The notes under the pieces were generated by a model. It was not told where the DNA came from. It worked only from the letters and a program-made list of their open reading frames with translations, and did not search any database. This document shows, piece by piece, positions 9,120 to 17,387 of a stretch of 64,000 nt of DNA. Both the position numbers and the translations under genes were made by a program. The DNA is taken from the NCBI RefSeq assembly GCF_003054285.1, contig NZ_QBKS01000002.1, positions 620,001-684,000 of the forward strand, written 5' to 3'. Source of the DNA: Litoreibacter ponti. Its GTDB lineage: Bacteria; Pseudomonadota; Alphaproteobacteria; Rhodobacterales; Rhodobacteraceae. Every line of letters starts with the position of its first letter. The stretch's first letter is position 1.

Positions 9120-10431
9120 CCTGAGCGATGGATTTCGACAGCTTGCCCACCAGCTCGTCGATCTGCGCCTCGGAGATGATGAAGGGCGGCGCCAGCAGGA
9201 CGTGGTCGCCCTGCCGCCCGTCAATTGTGCCACTCATCGGGTAGCAGATGAGGCCATTCTCGAACGCGGCCTTTTTGAGCTTGCCCGCCACCCCGCGCGC
9301 CGGGTCAAACACCGCCTTGCTGTCGCGATCCTCCACCAACTCCACCCCGCGGAACATGCCACGTCCCCGGATATCGCCCACATGGGGGTGCTGGCCGAAC
9401 TCGGCCAGAAGCCGCTCTTGCAGCACCTCTCCCATCTGCGCCGCCCGGGCGGTCATGCCGCCGTCGGTCAGCTTCGTGACGACCGCATTGGCCGCGGCGC
9501 AGGCGATGGGGTGACCGAGGTAGGTGTGCCCGTGCTGGAAGAAACCGGAGCCTTGCGCGATCGCGTCGTAGATCGTGGCCGTGCACAGCATCGCCCCGAT
9601 CGGTTGGTAGCCGCCGCCCAGCCCCTTGGCGATGGTCACGATGTCGGGCGAGATGCCGTCCTGTTCGCAGGCGAAGAAGGTCCCCGTCCGCCCTATGCCG
9701 CACATCACCTCGTCGAGGATCAGCAGCACGCCGAATTGATCGCAGATCTCGCGGATGCGTTTGAAATAACCCTCCACCGCCGGAACCGCGCCGGACGTGG
9801 CGCCGACCACGGGCTCTGCCAGAAAACCGATCACGTTGTCCGGGCCAAGGCGCAGGATCTCGGCCTCCAGCTCGTTCGCGGCGCGCAGGCCGTATTCGAC
9901 GGCGCTCTCGCCGTCCTTACGCAGGCGGTATTCGTAGCAGGGCGAGATGTGGCTAGCCGACACCATTACTGGGTCGAACGGCTCCCGCCGCCACATATTG
10001 CCGCCGGTGCCAAGGGCGCCCAGCGTATTGCCGTGATAGCTTTGCTTGCGGGCGATGAACTTGGTGCGCTGCGGCTGGCCGATTTCGATGACGTATTGCC
10101 GCGCGAGCTTCATGGCGGCCTCGACCGCCTCCGATCCGCCGGAAACCAGGTAGACCCGGTCGATGCCCGCAGGCGCGTGGGCAATCAGGCGGTCTGCGAG
10201 CGCCTCTGCGGGCTCGGACGACAAAAAGCCGGTATGGGCGAAGGCCAGCGTGTCTGCCTGCGCCTTGATCGCGGCGGTGACGTCCGGGTCGCCATGGCCA
10301 AGACAGGACACCGCCGCGCCACCGGAGCCGTCGAGATACTGCTTGCCGCTGGCATCATAGAGGTAGACCCCCTCGCCACGGGTGGCCACGGGCGGGCTGG
10401 AACGGCTGTGCCGGGGGAAGACATGTGACAT
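9112..10431 (-). CDS. Class III PLP-dependent aminotransferase
   Basis: A 439-residue fold-type I aminotransferase of the omega/class III group (ornithine, GABA, beta-alanine and taurine-pyruvate relatives). Signatures include LLILDEVMCGIGRTG with the PLP-pyridine aspartate, and TIAKGLGGGYQP with K269 as the PLP lysine. MSHVFPRHS is the preferred start. An in-frame start 39 bases upstream would add a poorly conserved tail. The C-terminus overlaps oxyR by eight bases in convergent orientation. It is a single-gene transcript, so the substrate is not indicated by context. Confidence 0.9.
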   Translation of the reverse strand: MSHVFPRHSRSSPPVATRGEGVYLYDASGKQYLDGSGGAAVSCLGHGDPDVTAAIKAQADTLAFAHTGFLSSEPAEALADRLIAHAPAGIDRVYLVSGGSEAVEAAMKLARQYVIEIGQPQRTKFIARKQSYHGNTLGALGTGGNMWRREPFDPVMVSASHISPCYEYRLRKDGESAVEYGLRAANELEAEILRLGPDNVIGFLAEPVVGATSGAVPAVEGYFKRIREICDQFGVLLILDEVMCGIGRTGTFFACEQDGISPDIVTIAKGLGGGYQPIGAMLCTATIYDAIAQGSGFFQHGHTYLGHPIACAAANAVVTKLTDGGMTARAAQMGEVLQERLLAEFGQHPHVGDIRGRGMFRGVELVEDRDSKAVFDPARGVAGKLKKAAFENGLICYPMSGTIDGRQGDHVLLAPPFIISEAQIDELVGKLSKSIAQVI

Positions 10432-10707
10432 CTCAAAATCCAATCGCAGCGATTGCAGGGGCCGTGCCACGATCCTATGCCACCCGCGCCGTGATCGGGA
10501 AGTGGCAAAGCGCGCGGCGCGCGCCGACCATCAGTCTAGCCATTGAAAAATGTGGGTTTTCCCTTGCCACCTGTTGCGCCCCGCTCCTAGGCTCGTGAAA
10601 TTGAGACTCACCGCCGGCGCGACCCGCGGTACAAAAACGATCGCTGGCCGCCCTGTCGGACCGGAGACGCTCACCTCACAAGACGACAAACCAAATGGGA
10701 GAAACCA

Positions 10708-11676
10708 ATGTTTGCTAAACTGAAACTTGCGGCCGCGGGGCTTGCGACGGCCGCCGTGATGGCGCCGGCCGCGATGGCCGAAGAGTTCATCACCATCGGC
10801 ACCGGCGGCGTGACCGGGGTGTATTATCCCACCGGCGGCGCGATCTGCCGACTGGTCAACAAAGGCCGCCGCGACCACGGCGTGCGCTGCTCGGTCGAGA
10901 GCACCGGCGGCTCGGTCTACAACATCAACACCATCCGCGAGGGCGAGTTGGAATTCGGCGTCGCCCAGTCCGACTGGCAGTACCACGCCTATAATGGCTC
11001 GTCGCGCTTCGAAGAGGCCGGCCCGTTCGAAGGGCTGCGCGCAGTCTTTTCCGTGCACCCGGAGCCGTTCACCGTGGTGGCCCGCGCCGATAGCGGCATC
11101 TCCACCTTTGCGGACCTCAAGGGCAAGCGCGTCAACATCGGCAACCCCGGCTCCGGCCAGCGCGGCACGATGGAAGTGCTGATGGAGGCCATGGGCTGGA
11201 CCACCGATGACTTCGCCCTCGCAACCGAGCTGAAGGCCGCGGAGCAGTCTGCCGCGCTCTGCGACAACCAGATCGACGCGATGGTCTACACGGTCGGTCA
11301 CCCCTCCGGCTCGATCCAGGAAGCCACCACGGCCTGCGATTCCGTGCTGGTCGAAGTGTCCGGTGAGGCCGTCGACAAGCTGATCGCGGACAATTCCTTC
11401 TACCGCTCTGCCACCATCCCGGGCGGCATGTATCGCGGCAATGACGGCGACACGGCCACTTTCGGGGTGGGCGCGACCTTCGTCAGCTCCGCGGACGTGT
11501 CCGAGGATGTGGTCTACACGCTGGTGAAGTCGGTGTTCGAGAACATGGAAGACTTCAAGGGCCTGCACCCCGCCTTCGCCAACCTTGAGCCTGCGGAAAT
11601 GGCCTCTGCCGGTCTGTCCGCCCCGCTGCACGATGGCGCGGCCAAGTACTACAAGGAAGCGGGCCTGATCGAGTAA
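10708..11676 (+). CDS. TAXI-family TRAP transporter solute receptor
   Basis: A 322-residue exported protein. The signal peptide ends near AMA-EEF, and the mature start FITIGTGGVTGVYYPTGGAICR is the hallmark of TAXI (TRAP-associated extracytoplasmic immunogenic) receptors. The middle stretch FADLKGKRVNIGNPGSGQRG is also typical. TAXI receptors bind small acids such as glutamate. A strong stem-loop follows the stop, and the fused membrane subunit follows 94 bases on. The 276 bases upstream, back to the aminotransferase, hold no gene and presumably both promoters. Confidence 0.95.
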   Translation: MFAKLKLAAAGLATAAVMAPAAMAEEFITIGTGGVTGVYYPTGGAICRLVNKGRRDHGVRCSVESTGGSVYNINTIREGELEFGVAQSDWQYHAYNGSSRFEEAGPFEGLRAVFSVHPEPFTVVARADSGISTFADLKGKRVNIGNPGSGQRGTMEVLMEAMGWTTDDFALATELKAAEQSAALCDNQIDAMVYTVGHPSGSIQEATTACDSVLVEVSGEAVDKLIADNSFYRSATIPGGMYRGNDGDTATFGVGATFVSSADVSEDVVYTLVKSVFENMEDFKGLHPAFANLEPAEMASAGLSAPLHDGAAKYYKEAGLIE

Positions 11677-11698
11677 TCGACCGCCTGCTTGCGACATG

Positions 11699-11723
11699 TC
11701 CGGGGGCGGCTTTCGCCCCCGGA
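11699..11723 (+). promoter_or_regulatory. Intercistronic stem-loop after TAXI receptor gene
   Basis: TCCGGGGGCG and CGCCCCCGGA form a 10-bp perfect GC-rich stem with a five-base loop, 22 bases after the receptor stop. The following bases are not a T-run, so processing or partial attenuation is more likely than full termination. Confidence 0.6.
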
Positions 11724-11770
11724 TGCCCAGAACAAAAAGCCCGACAGAACGTGGGCCACAGGGGGACATC

Positions 11771-14383
11771 ATGGCGAAATCCGAGAAACGTGCGCTGACC
11801 GAAGAAGAGCTCCAGGAGCTCGTCGCCGCGAGCGACAGCGGCGCCCGCAGCCCAACCGGGGCCGTCGGCCGCATGATCGCGGCCACAGCCCTGATCTGGT
11901 CGATCTTCCAGGTCCTGCTCGCCTCCCCCGCCGCGCCCTACCTGCTGCCCGGCGACCTGATCAACAACTCCCGCCAGATCCACCTCGCCTTCGCCATCTT
12001 CCTGTCCGCGATGGCCTATCCCCTGTTCAAAGCCAGCCCGCGCGACCGCATCCCGTGGTATGACTGGATCCTTGGCATCGGCGGCGCGTTTCTGGCGCTT
12101 TACGGCTATTTCTTCTACGACAAGATCGTCAGCAATGGCGGCCTCGCCGACGCCAGCGACGCCTATTTCGGCCTGGCCGGTCTGATCTTCCTGTTCATCG
12201 CCGCCTACCGGACCCTTGGCCCGGTCATGGTGCTTCTGGCAGTGATCTTTCTGGGCTACGTCTTCTTCGGCGCGTCCGAGGTCGTCCCCGACCAAATCCG
12301 CTGGGCGGGCGCGAGCCTGCGCAAGGCGATGAGCCACATGTGGATCACGTCCGAGGGGGTCTTTGGCATCGCCCTTGGCGTGTCGACCAAATTCGTGTTC
12401 CTCTTCGTGCTGTTCGGCGCACTTTTGGACAAGGCGGGCGCGGGCAATTACTTCATCAAGATGGCCTTTGGTGCGCTTGGACACCTGCGTGGCGGCCCTG
12501 CGAAGGCAGCCGTTGTGGGCTCTGCCGCGACGGGCCTGATCTCGGGTTCCTCCATCGCCAATGTGGTTACCACCGGCACGTTCACGATCCCGCTGATGAA
12601 GCGCGTGGGCTTCTCCGCGGAGAAGGCCGGGTCGGTCGAGGTCGCCTCGTCGGTCAACGGCCAGATCATGCCGCCCGTGATGGGCGCCGCGGCCTTCCTG
12701 ATGGTCGAATATGTCGGGATTTCCTACGTCGAGGTCATCACCCACGCCTTCCTGCCCGCAATCATCAGCTACATCGCGCTGGTCTACATCGTGCATCTGG
12801 AAGCGGTGAAGAACAACATGCCGACGATCGGCAACAAGGTTGTATCCATGGGCCGCACCATCGGTGGGATGTTCGCCTTCTTCGCGGGCTTTGCGGTGCT
12901 GTGCTATGCCACCCAGTTCCCGGTGAAGGCCATCGTGTCGCTCTTCCCCGCGGGCTCCGGCTGGATCCTGTCGGCCCTGCTTGGGCTGATCTATGTCGGA
13001 TTGGTCTACCTTGCCGCCCAGACCGACGATCTGGAGCCCGACGACCCCAACGCCGAGGTGGTCGAGCTGCCGGATTTGGCCAAGATCTACAAATCCGGCC
13101 TGTACTACCTTTTGCCGATCATCGTGCTGGTCTACTTTTTGATGATCGAGCGCAAGTCGCCGGGACTGTCGGCCTTCTGGGCGACGATGCTGCTGTTCGG
13201 GATCCTGCTGACACAGAAGACGCTCAAGGCCATGTTCCGTGGTGAGGTCAATGCGATGAGCCGCCTGCGCGACGGCTTGATCGACCTGGTGGTCGGCATG
13301 ATCGACGGCGCGCGCAACATGATCGGCATCGGCCTTGCGACCGCCACGGCGGGCATCATCGTGGGCACCGTGTCATTGACCGGCATCGGTCAGGTGATGG
13401 CCGATTTCGTCGAGTTCCTGTCCGGCGGCAACCTGATCCTGATGCTGATCTTCGTGGCGATCCTGTCGCTGATCCTTGGCATGGGACTGCCGACCACGGC
13501 CAACTACATCGTGGTGTCGTCCCTGATGGTCGCCGTCGTGGTTGAGCTGGGCGCGCAGTCCGGCCTGGTCGTGCCGCTGATCGCCGTGCACCTGTTCGTG
13601 TTCTACTTCGGGATCATGGCGGATGTGACGCCGCCCGTGGGGCTTGCGAGCTTCGCCGCGGCGGCCGTGTCCGGCGGTGACGCCATCCGCACCGGCTTCA
13701 TCGCCTTCTTCTACTCGCTCCGGACTGTGGCGTTGCCGTTCGTGTTCATCTTCAACACCGACCTGCTGCTGATCGACGTGACCTGGACGCAGGGCATTAT
13801 TGTCTTCATCGTCTCGACCATCGGCATCCTCGTTTTTACGGCCGCCACGATGGGCTGGTTCCTGACCAAGTCGCGCTTCTACGAGACCGCCGCGCTGCTG
13901 CTGGTGGCCTTTGCGCTGTTCCGCCCGGGCGTCTTCATGAACCAGATCCAGCCCCCGTTCGAGCAGATCGCCCCCGCAGAGTTCAGCGCAGCGCTCGAGA
14001 GCGCCGCCCCCGGCAGCTCGCTGCGCACGGTGATCTCCGGCCCGGATTTCGACACGCTGGAGATGAAAGACGTCACCGTGCCGCTCACGGTCCCCGATGC
14101 CGACGGCGCGCAGGCGCGGCTCGATGCGCTCGGCCTGATCATCGTGCCGGAGGGCGAAACCCAGCGGCTCGAAGAGCCCGCCTTCGGGACCGAGCTTGCC
14201 GACGCGCTGTCCTCCTTCGACTTCTACGGCGACGAGCCGGTCGCGATCACCTCGGTGCAGGCAACAGCCGATCAGTTGCCCAAGGAGCTGATCTTCATCC
14301 CTGCCCTGCTGCTGCTCGCCCTCATTGCCCTGTTGCAAAGCCGCCGGGCCACGCCCGCGGTCCGTGAAGGAGAATTGGCATGA
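11771..14383 (+). CDS. Fused TRAP permease (DctQ-DctM type, 4TM/12TM) of a TAXI system
   Basis: An 870-residue membrane protein in which small- and large-subunit regions are joined, as is usual for TAXI systems. It contains many hydrophobic segments and conserved patches GLISGSSIANVVTTGTFTIP, SVNGQIMPPVMGAAAFLM and GMGLPTTANYIVVSSLM. A C-terminal soluble stretch (about residues 725-850) precedes a last membrane helix. The start MAKSEKRALTEEEL follows GGGGGA at correct spacing. An upstream in-frame ATG lies in the hairpin region and was rejected. The stop overlaps the uspA-like start (ATGA). Confidence 0.94.
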   Translation: MAKSEKRALTEEELQELVAASDSGARSPTGAVGRMIAATALIWSIFQVLLASPAAPYLLPGDLINNSRQIHLAFAIFLSAMAYPLFKASPRDRIPWYDWILGIGGAFLALYGYFFYDKIVSNGGLADASDAYFGLAGLIFLFIAAYRTLGPVMVLLAVIFLGYVFFGASEVVPDQIRWAGASLRKAMSHMWITSEGVFGIALGVSTKFVFLFVLFGALLDKAGAGNYFIKMAFGALGHLRGGPAKAAVVGSAATGLISGSSIANVVTTGTFTIPLMKRVGFSAEKAGSVEVASSVNGQIMPPVMGAAAFLMVEYVGISYVEVITHAFLPAIISYIALVYIVHLEAVKNNMPTIGNKVVSMGRTIGGMFAFFAGFAVLCYATQFPVKAIVSLFPAGSGWILSALLGLIYVGLVYLAAQTDDLEPDDPNAEVVELPDLAKIYKSGLYYLLPIIVLVYFLMIERKSPGLSAFWATMLLFGILLTQKTLKAMFRGEVNAMSRLRDGLIDLVVGMIDGARNMIGIGLATATAGIIVGTVSLTGIGQVMADFVEFLSGGNLILMLIFVAILSLILGMGLPTTANYIVVSSLMVAVVVELGAQSGLVVPLIAVHLFVFYFGIMADVTPPVGLASFAAAAVSGGDAIRTGFIAFFYSLRTVALPFVFIFNTDLLLIDVTWTQGIIVFIVSTIGILVFTAATMGWFLTKSRFYETAALLLVAFALFRPGVFMNQIQPPFEQIAPAEFSAALESAAPGSSLRTVISGPDFDTLEMKDVTVPLTVPDADGAQARLDALGLIIVPEGETQRLEEPAFGTELADALSSFDFYGDEPVAITSVQATADQLPKELIFIPALLLLALIALLQSRRATPAVREGELA

Positions 14384-14823
14384 TCAAGACCGTTCTGTGT
14401 GCCGTCGACATCAACCGCCCTGCCGAGGAGGCAGAAGTCCTGCGCATGGCCGCACGCCTCGCCGATCTGGATGGGGCGCAGCTTGACGTGATCTCCGTCC
14501 TTCCTGATTTCGGCGCGTCCGTCGTCGGAGCCTACCTGCAGGATCACCATGTCAAAACGGCGCAGGATGACGCGAGCGCCAAGCTCGACGCGCTGGTGAA
14601 CGATACGCTCGGGCCAGAGCGCAACAAGGCTGTCCGGCACATCGTGGCCGTCGGCAGCGTCTACCAGGAGGTCCTGCACGCCGCAGAAGTGAGCAACACG
14701 GACCTGATCGTCCTCGGCGCCCACGACCCGGACCTCAAGGACTACCTCCTCGGCCCCAACGCCGCCCGCATCGTCCGCCACGGCACCTGCTCCGTCTTTG
14801 TGGTGCGCAGCGGGCACAGCTAG
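14380..14823 (+). CDS. Universal stress protein (UspA family) of the TRAP operon
   Basis: A 147-residue single-domain Usp. The nucleotide-binding pattern G-9x-G-S/T is visible as G followed by PNAARIVRH and GT, preceded by LIVLGAHDP. This suggests an ATP-binding subtype. It overlaps the permease stop by four bases, so it is made with the transporter. In the Halomonas ectoine TRAP system a Usp (TeaD) encoded in the same position tunes uptake. A similar regulatory role here is inference from synteny. Confidence 0.9.
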   Translation: MIKTVLCAVDINRPAEEAEVLRMAARLADLDGAQLDVISVLPDFGASVVGAYLQDHHVKTAQDDASAKLDALVNDTLGPERNKAVRHIVAVGSVYQEVLHAAEVSNTDLIVLGAHDPDLKDYLLGPNAARIVRHGTCSVFVVRSGHS

Positions 14824-15036
14824 CGCTCTTGAAAGACTTTTATGGCGGAGACGGGGCCTGTCTACAATTTTGTCTAATGGTCTGACGAGTGCAGATCATT
14901 TACTGGGTCACCAAACAGCATCCCACGCTGCAGCCAGATGTCTCTGGCACACACGAGCTGAGAACTGAAGTTGCAACCTATCGGATCTGTACGGGCATTT
15001 GCTGGCCTTCGCTCTCGGCGAGTTGCCGATCTCGTC
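14824..15036. other. Intergenic stretch with a tRNA-end-like 11-mer
   Basis: No supported gene. The bases TGGCGGAGACG at 14843-14853 equal the reverse complement of a class II tRNA 3' acceptor end and recur exactly at 55369-55379 beside the integrase gene. The sequence right of it does not fold as a tRNA body. A 65-codon minus-strand frame across the region has no recognisable features. Confidence 0.35.
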
Positions 15037-15057
15037 GGTTTTGTCTGACGCAAAACC
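15037..15057 (-). terminator. Possible stem-loop abutting the cysG stop
   Basis: GGTTTTG, seven bases, CAAAACC form a 7-bp stem immediately after the TGA of cysG, the last gene of the nitrate operon. No trailing T-run is present, so it may be a weak terminator or an mRNA 3'-end protector. Confidence 0.4.
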
Positions 15058-16455
15058 TCAGGAAGCAGCACTCAGAACGGTCGTTCGGTCTTCTGATTTT
15101 GCGGCACTGCGGGCCCATGTGATGGTGAGCATCGCTTCACCCCTAATGCCGTGGGCGTTCAATGTTTCCGCAAGTTCTTCAAGGGCACATTTGAGCAGGA
15201 TTTGACCCTTTCGCTGGGCCTTCGCGACTATCTGCACCTCGAATGCTGCGTGCGGATGCTTGGTCTTGAGACTGTTCATGATCTGGTGCGCCGCGCCGAC
15301 TGCCATGTAGAGGGCAACGCATGTTCCGGGTCGAATATCGTTGATTGGATCAGGGACGGCGTAGCCGTTCTCGCGGTGGCCTGTGGTCAGGACCAAGGTG
15401 TCGACGCGGCCGCGATCGGTGAGGCTTTGGCCGGCGCTGGCAGCGGCGGCGCACGCCGCAGTGACGCCGGGCACGATCTCTACCGGTATGCCCGCCGCTT
15501 TCAATGCATCGATTTCTTCGGTGCTGCGTCCGAACACGCCCGGATCGCCGCATTTGAGGCGGACGACGCGCTGTCCTCGTTTGGCGGCTGACACCAGCGT
15601 CTGCGTGATTTTTTCTTGCGGCCAACTGTGACAGCCCGGTGCTTTGCCGACGTACACACGCTCTGCATCACGCCGGGCAAGTTCGAGGATTTCGGGATCA
15701 AGCAGGCGGTCGTAATAGATCACATCGGCCTCTTGCAGACGCTGAACGCCGCGCAGGGTAATGAGGTCTTTCGCGCCGGGGCCCGCGCCAACGAGGCTCA
15801 CGCTTCCGCCCTGTGACACGCCAAAATCGCCTGTGGTGATCGCCGACTTGATCAGTTTGGCGGCCTCCCGTTCAGACCCGCTGGTGAACAGCTGGCGAGG
15901 CGTGTCGTTGAACACCCAACGCCACAGATCGCGTCGCATCCGGGGCGCAAGCCGCGCCGCGGCGGCCGACCGCATCCGACCTGCTAGGGCCGCGAGATCC
16001 CCAAGTCGCGGCTCCAGGCTTTCTTCCAGCTTGGTCTTTATCTGACGCGCCAGCACCGGGGCCGTGCCTTCGGTTCCGATCGCCACGACCACCGGATCAC
16101 GGTCCACGATCGACGGTGTGATCGCGTCGCACAGGCCCGGTTGATCTACCACATTGACGGTCGCGCCCGCCGCCTTGGCCAGTGCATGCAGCGCCATGTC
16201 CATGCCGGGGCAGCCGGTCGCGATAAAGACCAGCGCAGTTTCTGCAAAGCTTTCCGGCGTAATCGGACCCGCCTGATGCGTCACACAGCCTGCCACTGCG
16301 AGGTCCGACAATTCCGGATCCAAATCTTGGGCCAGGACTACGATCTTGGCTTGTGTCTTCAGGATCAGACGCGCTTTCTGCGCGGCCTGTTCGCCGCCGC
16401 CCACGATGACCACGCGGCGACCCGCCATTTGCAAAAACATTGGAAAGGTTTTCAT
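15058..16455 (-). CDS. cysG: Siroheme synthase CysG (dehydrogenase/ferrochelatase plus SUMT)
   Basis: A 465-residue fusion. The N-terminal half has the NAD-binding RRVVIVGGGEQAAQKARLIL of precorrin-2 dehydrogenase/ferrochelatase. The C-terminal half is uroporphyrinogen-III C-methyltransferase, with SLVGAGPGAKDLITLRG, VIYYDRL and VRLKCGDPGVFGR. It makes siroheme for the nitrite reductase encoded in the same operon. The start MKTFPMFLQMAGR was chosen because it overlaps the upstream stop (ATGA). The longer frame adds residues from the neighbour. It is the last gene of the nas operon. Confidence 0.95.
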   Translation of the reverse strand: MKTFPMFLQMAGRRVVIVGGGEQAAQKARLILKTQAKIVVLAQDLDPELSDLAVAGCVTHQAGPITPESFAETALVFIATGCPGMDMALHALAKAAGATVNVVDQPGLCDAITPSIVDRDPVVVAIGTEGTAPVLARQIKTKLEESLEPRLGDLAALAGRMRSAAAARLAPRMRRDLWRWVFNDTPRQLFTSGSEREAAKLIKSAITTGDFGVSQGGSVSLVGAGPGAKDLITLRGVQRLQEADVIYYDRLLDPEILELARRDAERVYVGKAPGCHSWPQEKITQTLVSAAKRGQRVVRLKCGDPGVFGRSTEEIDALKAAGIPVEIVPGVTAACAAAASAGQSLTDRGRVDTLVLTTGHRENGYAVPDPINDIRPGTCVALYMAVGAAHQIMNSLKTKHPHAAFEVQIVAKAQRKGQILLKCALEELAETLNAHGIRGEAMLTITWARSAAKSEDRTTVLSAAS

Positions 16456-17387
16456 GCGGAAAGGCTTTCTGTCTGGTGGCGTGCATCCCAAAGGCCGCGG
16501 GCCATGTGATCGACATCGGTCAGGGTCGGTGCGGCCTTGAGCGCCCAAAGCGCGAGGGCGGCAGTTCCGGTCACTGTTGCTGTGGCGAACTCATCCTTTA
16601 CGGACCCGTGCCAGAGACCACGCAGATCAACGGTCTTTCCCGCGTCATGCAAACGACGAACGTCGTGCAGAAGAGCATCTGCCGTTTCCTTGATATGGTC
16701 GCCGTCGCGCAGGCCATAGATGGCGATGTCCTTGGAGGGATGGCGCTCAAACTCGCCCCCGCCACCTTTGATGATCGCCAGGTCGCGTTGTCCCAGAAGA
16801 TCGGCGGCCTGGGCCTGCAAACTGCGATAGGACGGGTGGAACACTCCTTGCACGCTGACCGGCGCCTGCGATGGGTTCCACAAACGCAGAACTGTGTTGA
16901 TGCAGGACCTCAGCCCGAACGTGTCGCGCAGCCTCAGCAATTTGAAAGCCGCAGGGCTGAGCGTCTCTAGCGGCGTGTACATCACGCCCGCACCGGCCCG
17001 ACCCAAGGCCTCGCGCACCGATGCGCTGGCCGACTGATGTGAGTTCCAGCCATGCATCGACACGCGATATCCGGCCTGCGTCACCAGCCGCGCCGCTAGC
17101 AAAAACACCGGCGCCCCCCGGCTGCGCCCGGCGGCATAGCTCGGCCAGTCGAGATCGGCTTTCGGCAGAGTTCCCGAAGCGTGGGCTCGAAGAGCCGCCG
17201 TGAACCCTGCGATTTCCTCGACAGTCTCGCCGCGCAAGCGCAGGACCATCAGAAGCGCGCCGACGGCTTCCGGCGCGGCGTCACCACGCAAGATCAGCGT
17301 CATGGCCTCTTGCGCCTCATGCAACGTAAGTGGACGAGCCCGCCCGGCGCCGCGGGCGACGATGCGAACGAACGGAGCGAGGCTCAT
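16452..17387 (-). CDS. TrpD-like glycosyl/phosphoribosyl transferase-family protein
   Basis: A 311-residue protein of the anthranilate phosphoribosyltransferase-like fold. It has a helical N-terminal domain (EAMTLILRGDAAPEAVGALLMVLRLRGET) and an alpha/beta domain with IIKGGGGEFERHPSKDI, where TrpD uses glycine-rich and basic motifs for PRPP. It differs from true TrpD at the catalytic motifs and belongs to the TrpD2/YbiB-like group, some of which bind nucleic acid. It overlaps nasA and cysG by four bases on each side, so it is a fixed part of the nitrate operon. Its role there is not known to me. Confidence 0.7.
   Translation of the reverse strand: MSLAPFVRIVARGAGRARPLTLHEAQEAMTLILRGDAAPEAVGALLMVLRLRGETVEEIAGFTAALRAHASGTLPKADLDWPSYAAGRSRGAPVFLLAARLVTQAGYRVSMHGWNSHQSASASVREALGRAGAGVMYTPLETLSPAAFKLLRLRDTFGLRSCINTVLRLWNPSQAPVSVQGVFHPSYRSLQAQAADLLGQRDLAIIKGGGGEFERHPSKDIAIYGLRDGDHIKETADALLHDVRRLHDAGKTVDLRGLWHGSVKDEFATATVTGTAALALWALKAAPTLTDVDHMARGLWDARHQTESLSA

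Noticed and set aside
10531..11886. A 451-codon open frame on the minus strand
   Set aside because: It lies wholly antisense to the TAXI receptor gene and its composition (V, H, R, G, A rich) is that of a high-GC shadow frame.
11555..14338. Long minus-strand frames opposite the fused TRAP permease
   Set aside because: Antisense shadows of a clear membrane protein gene, with no motif and no ribosome-binding site.
14843..14860. Possible tRNA gene end
   Set aside because: Only the acceptor-like bases are present. No cloverleaf can be built to the right, so it is at most an att-type remnant.
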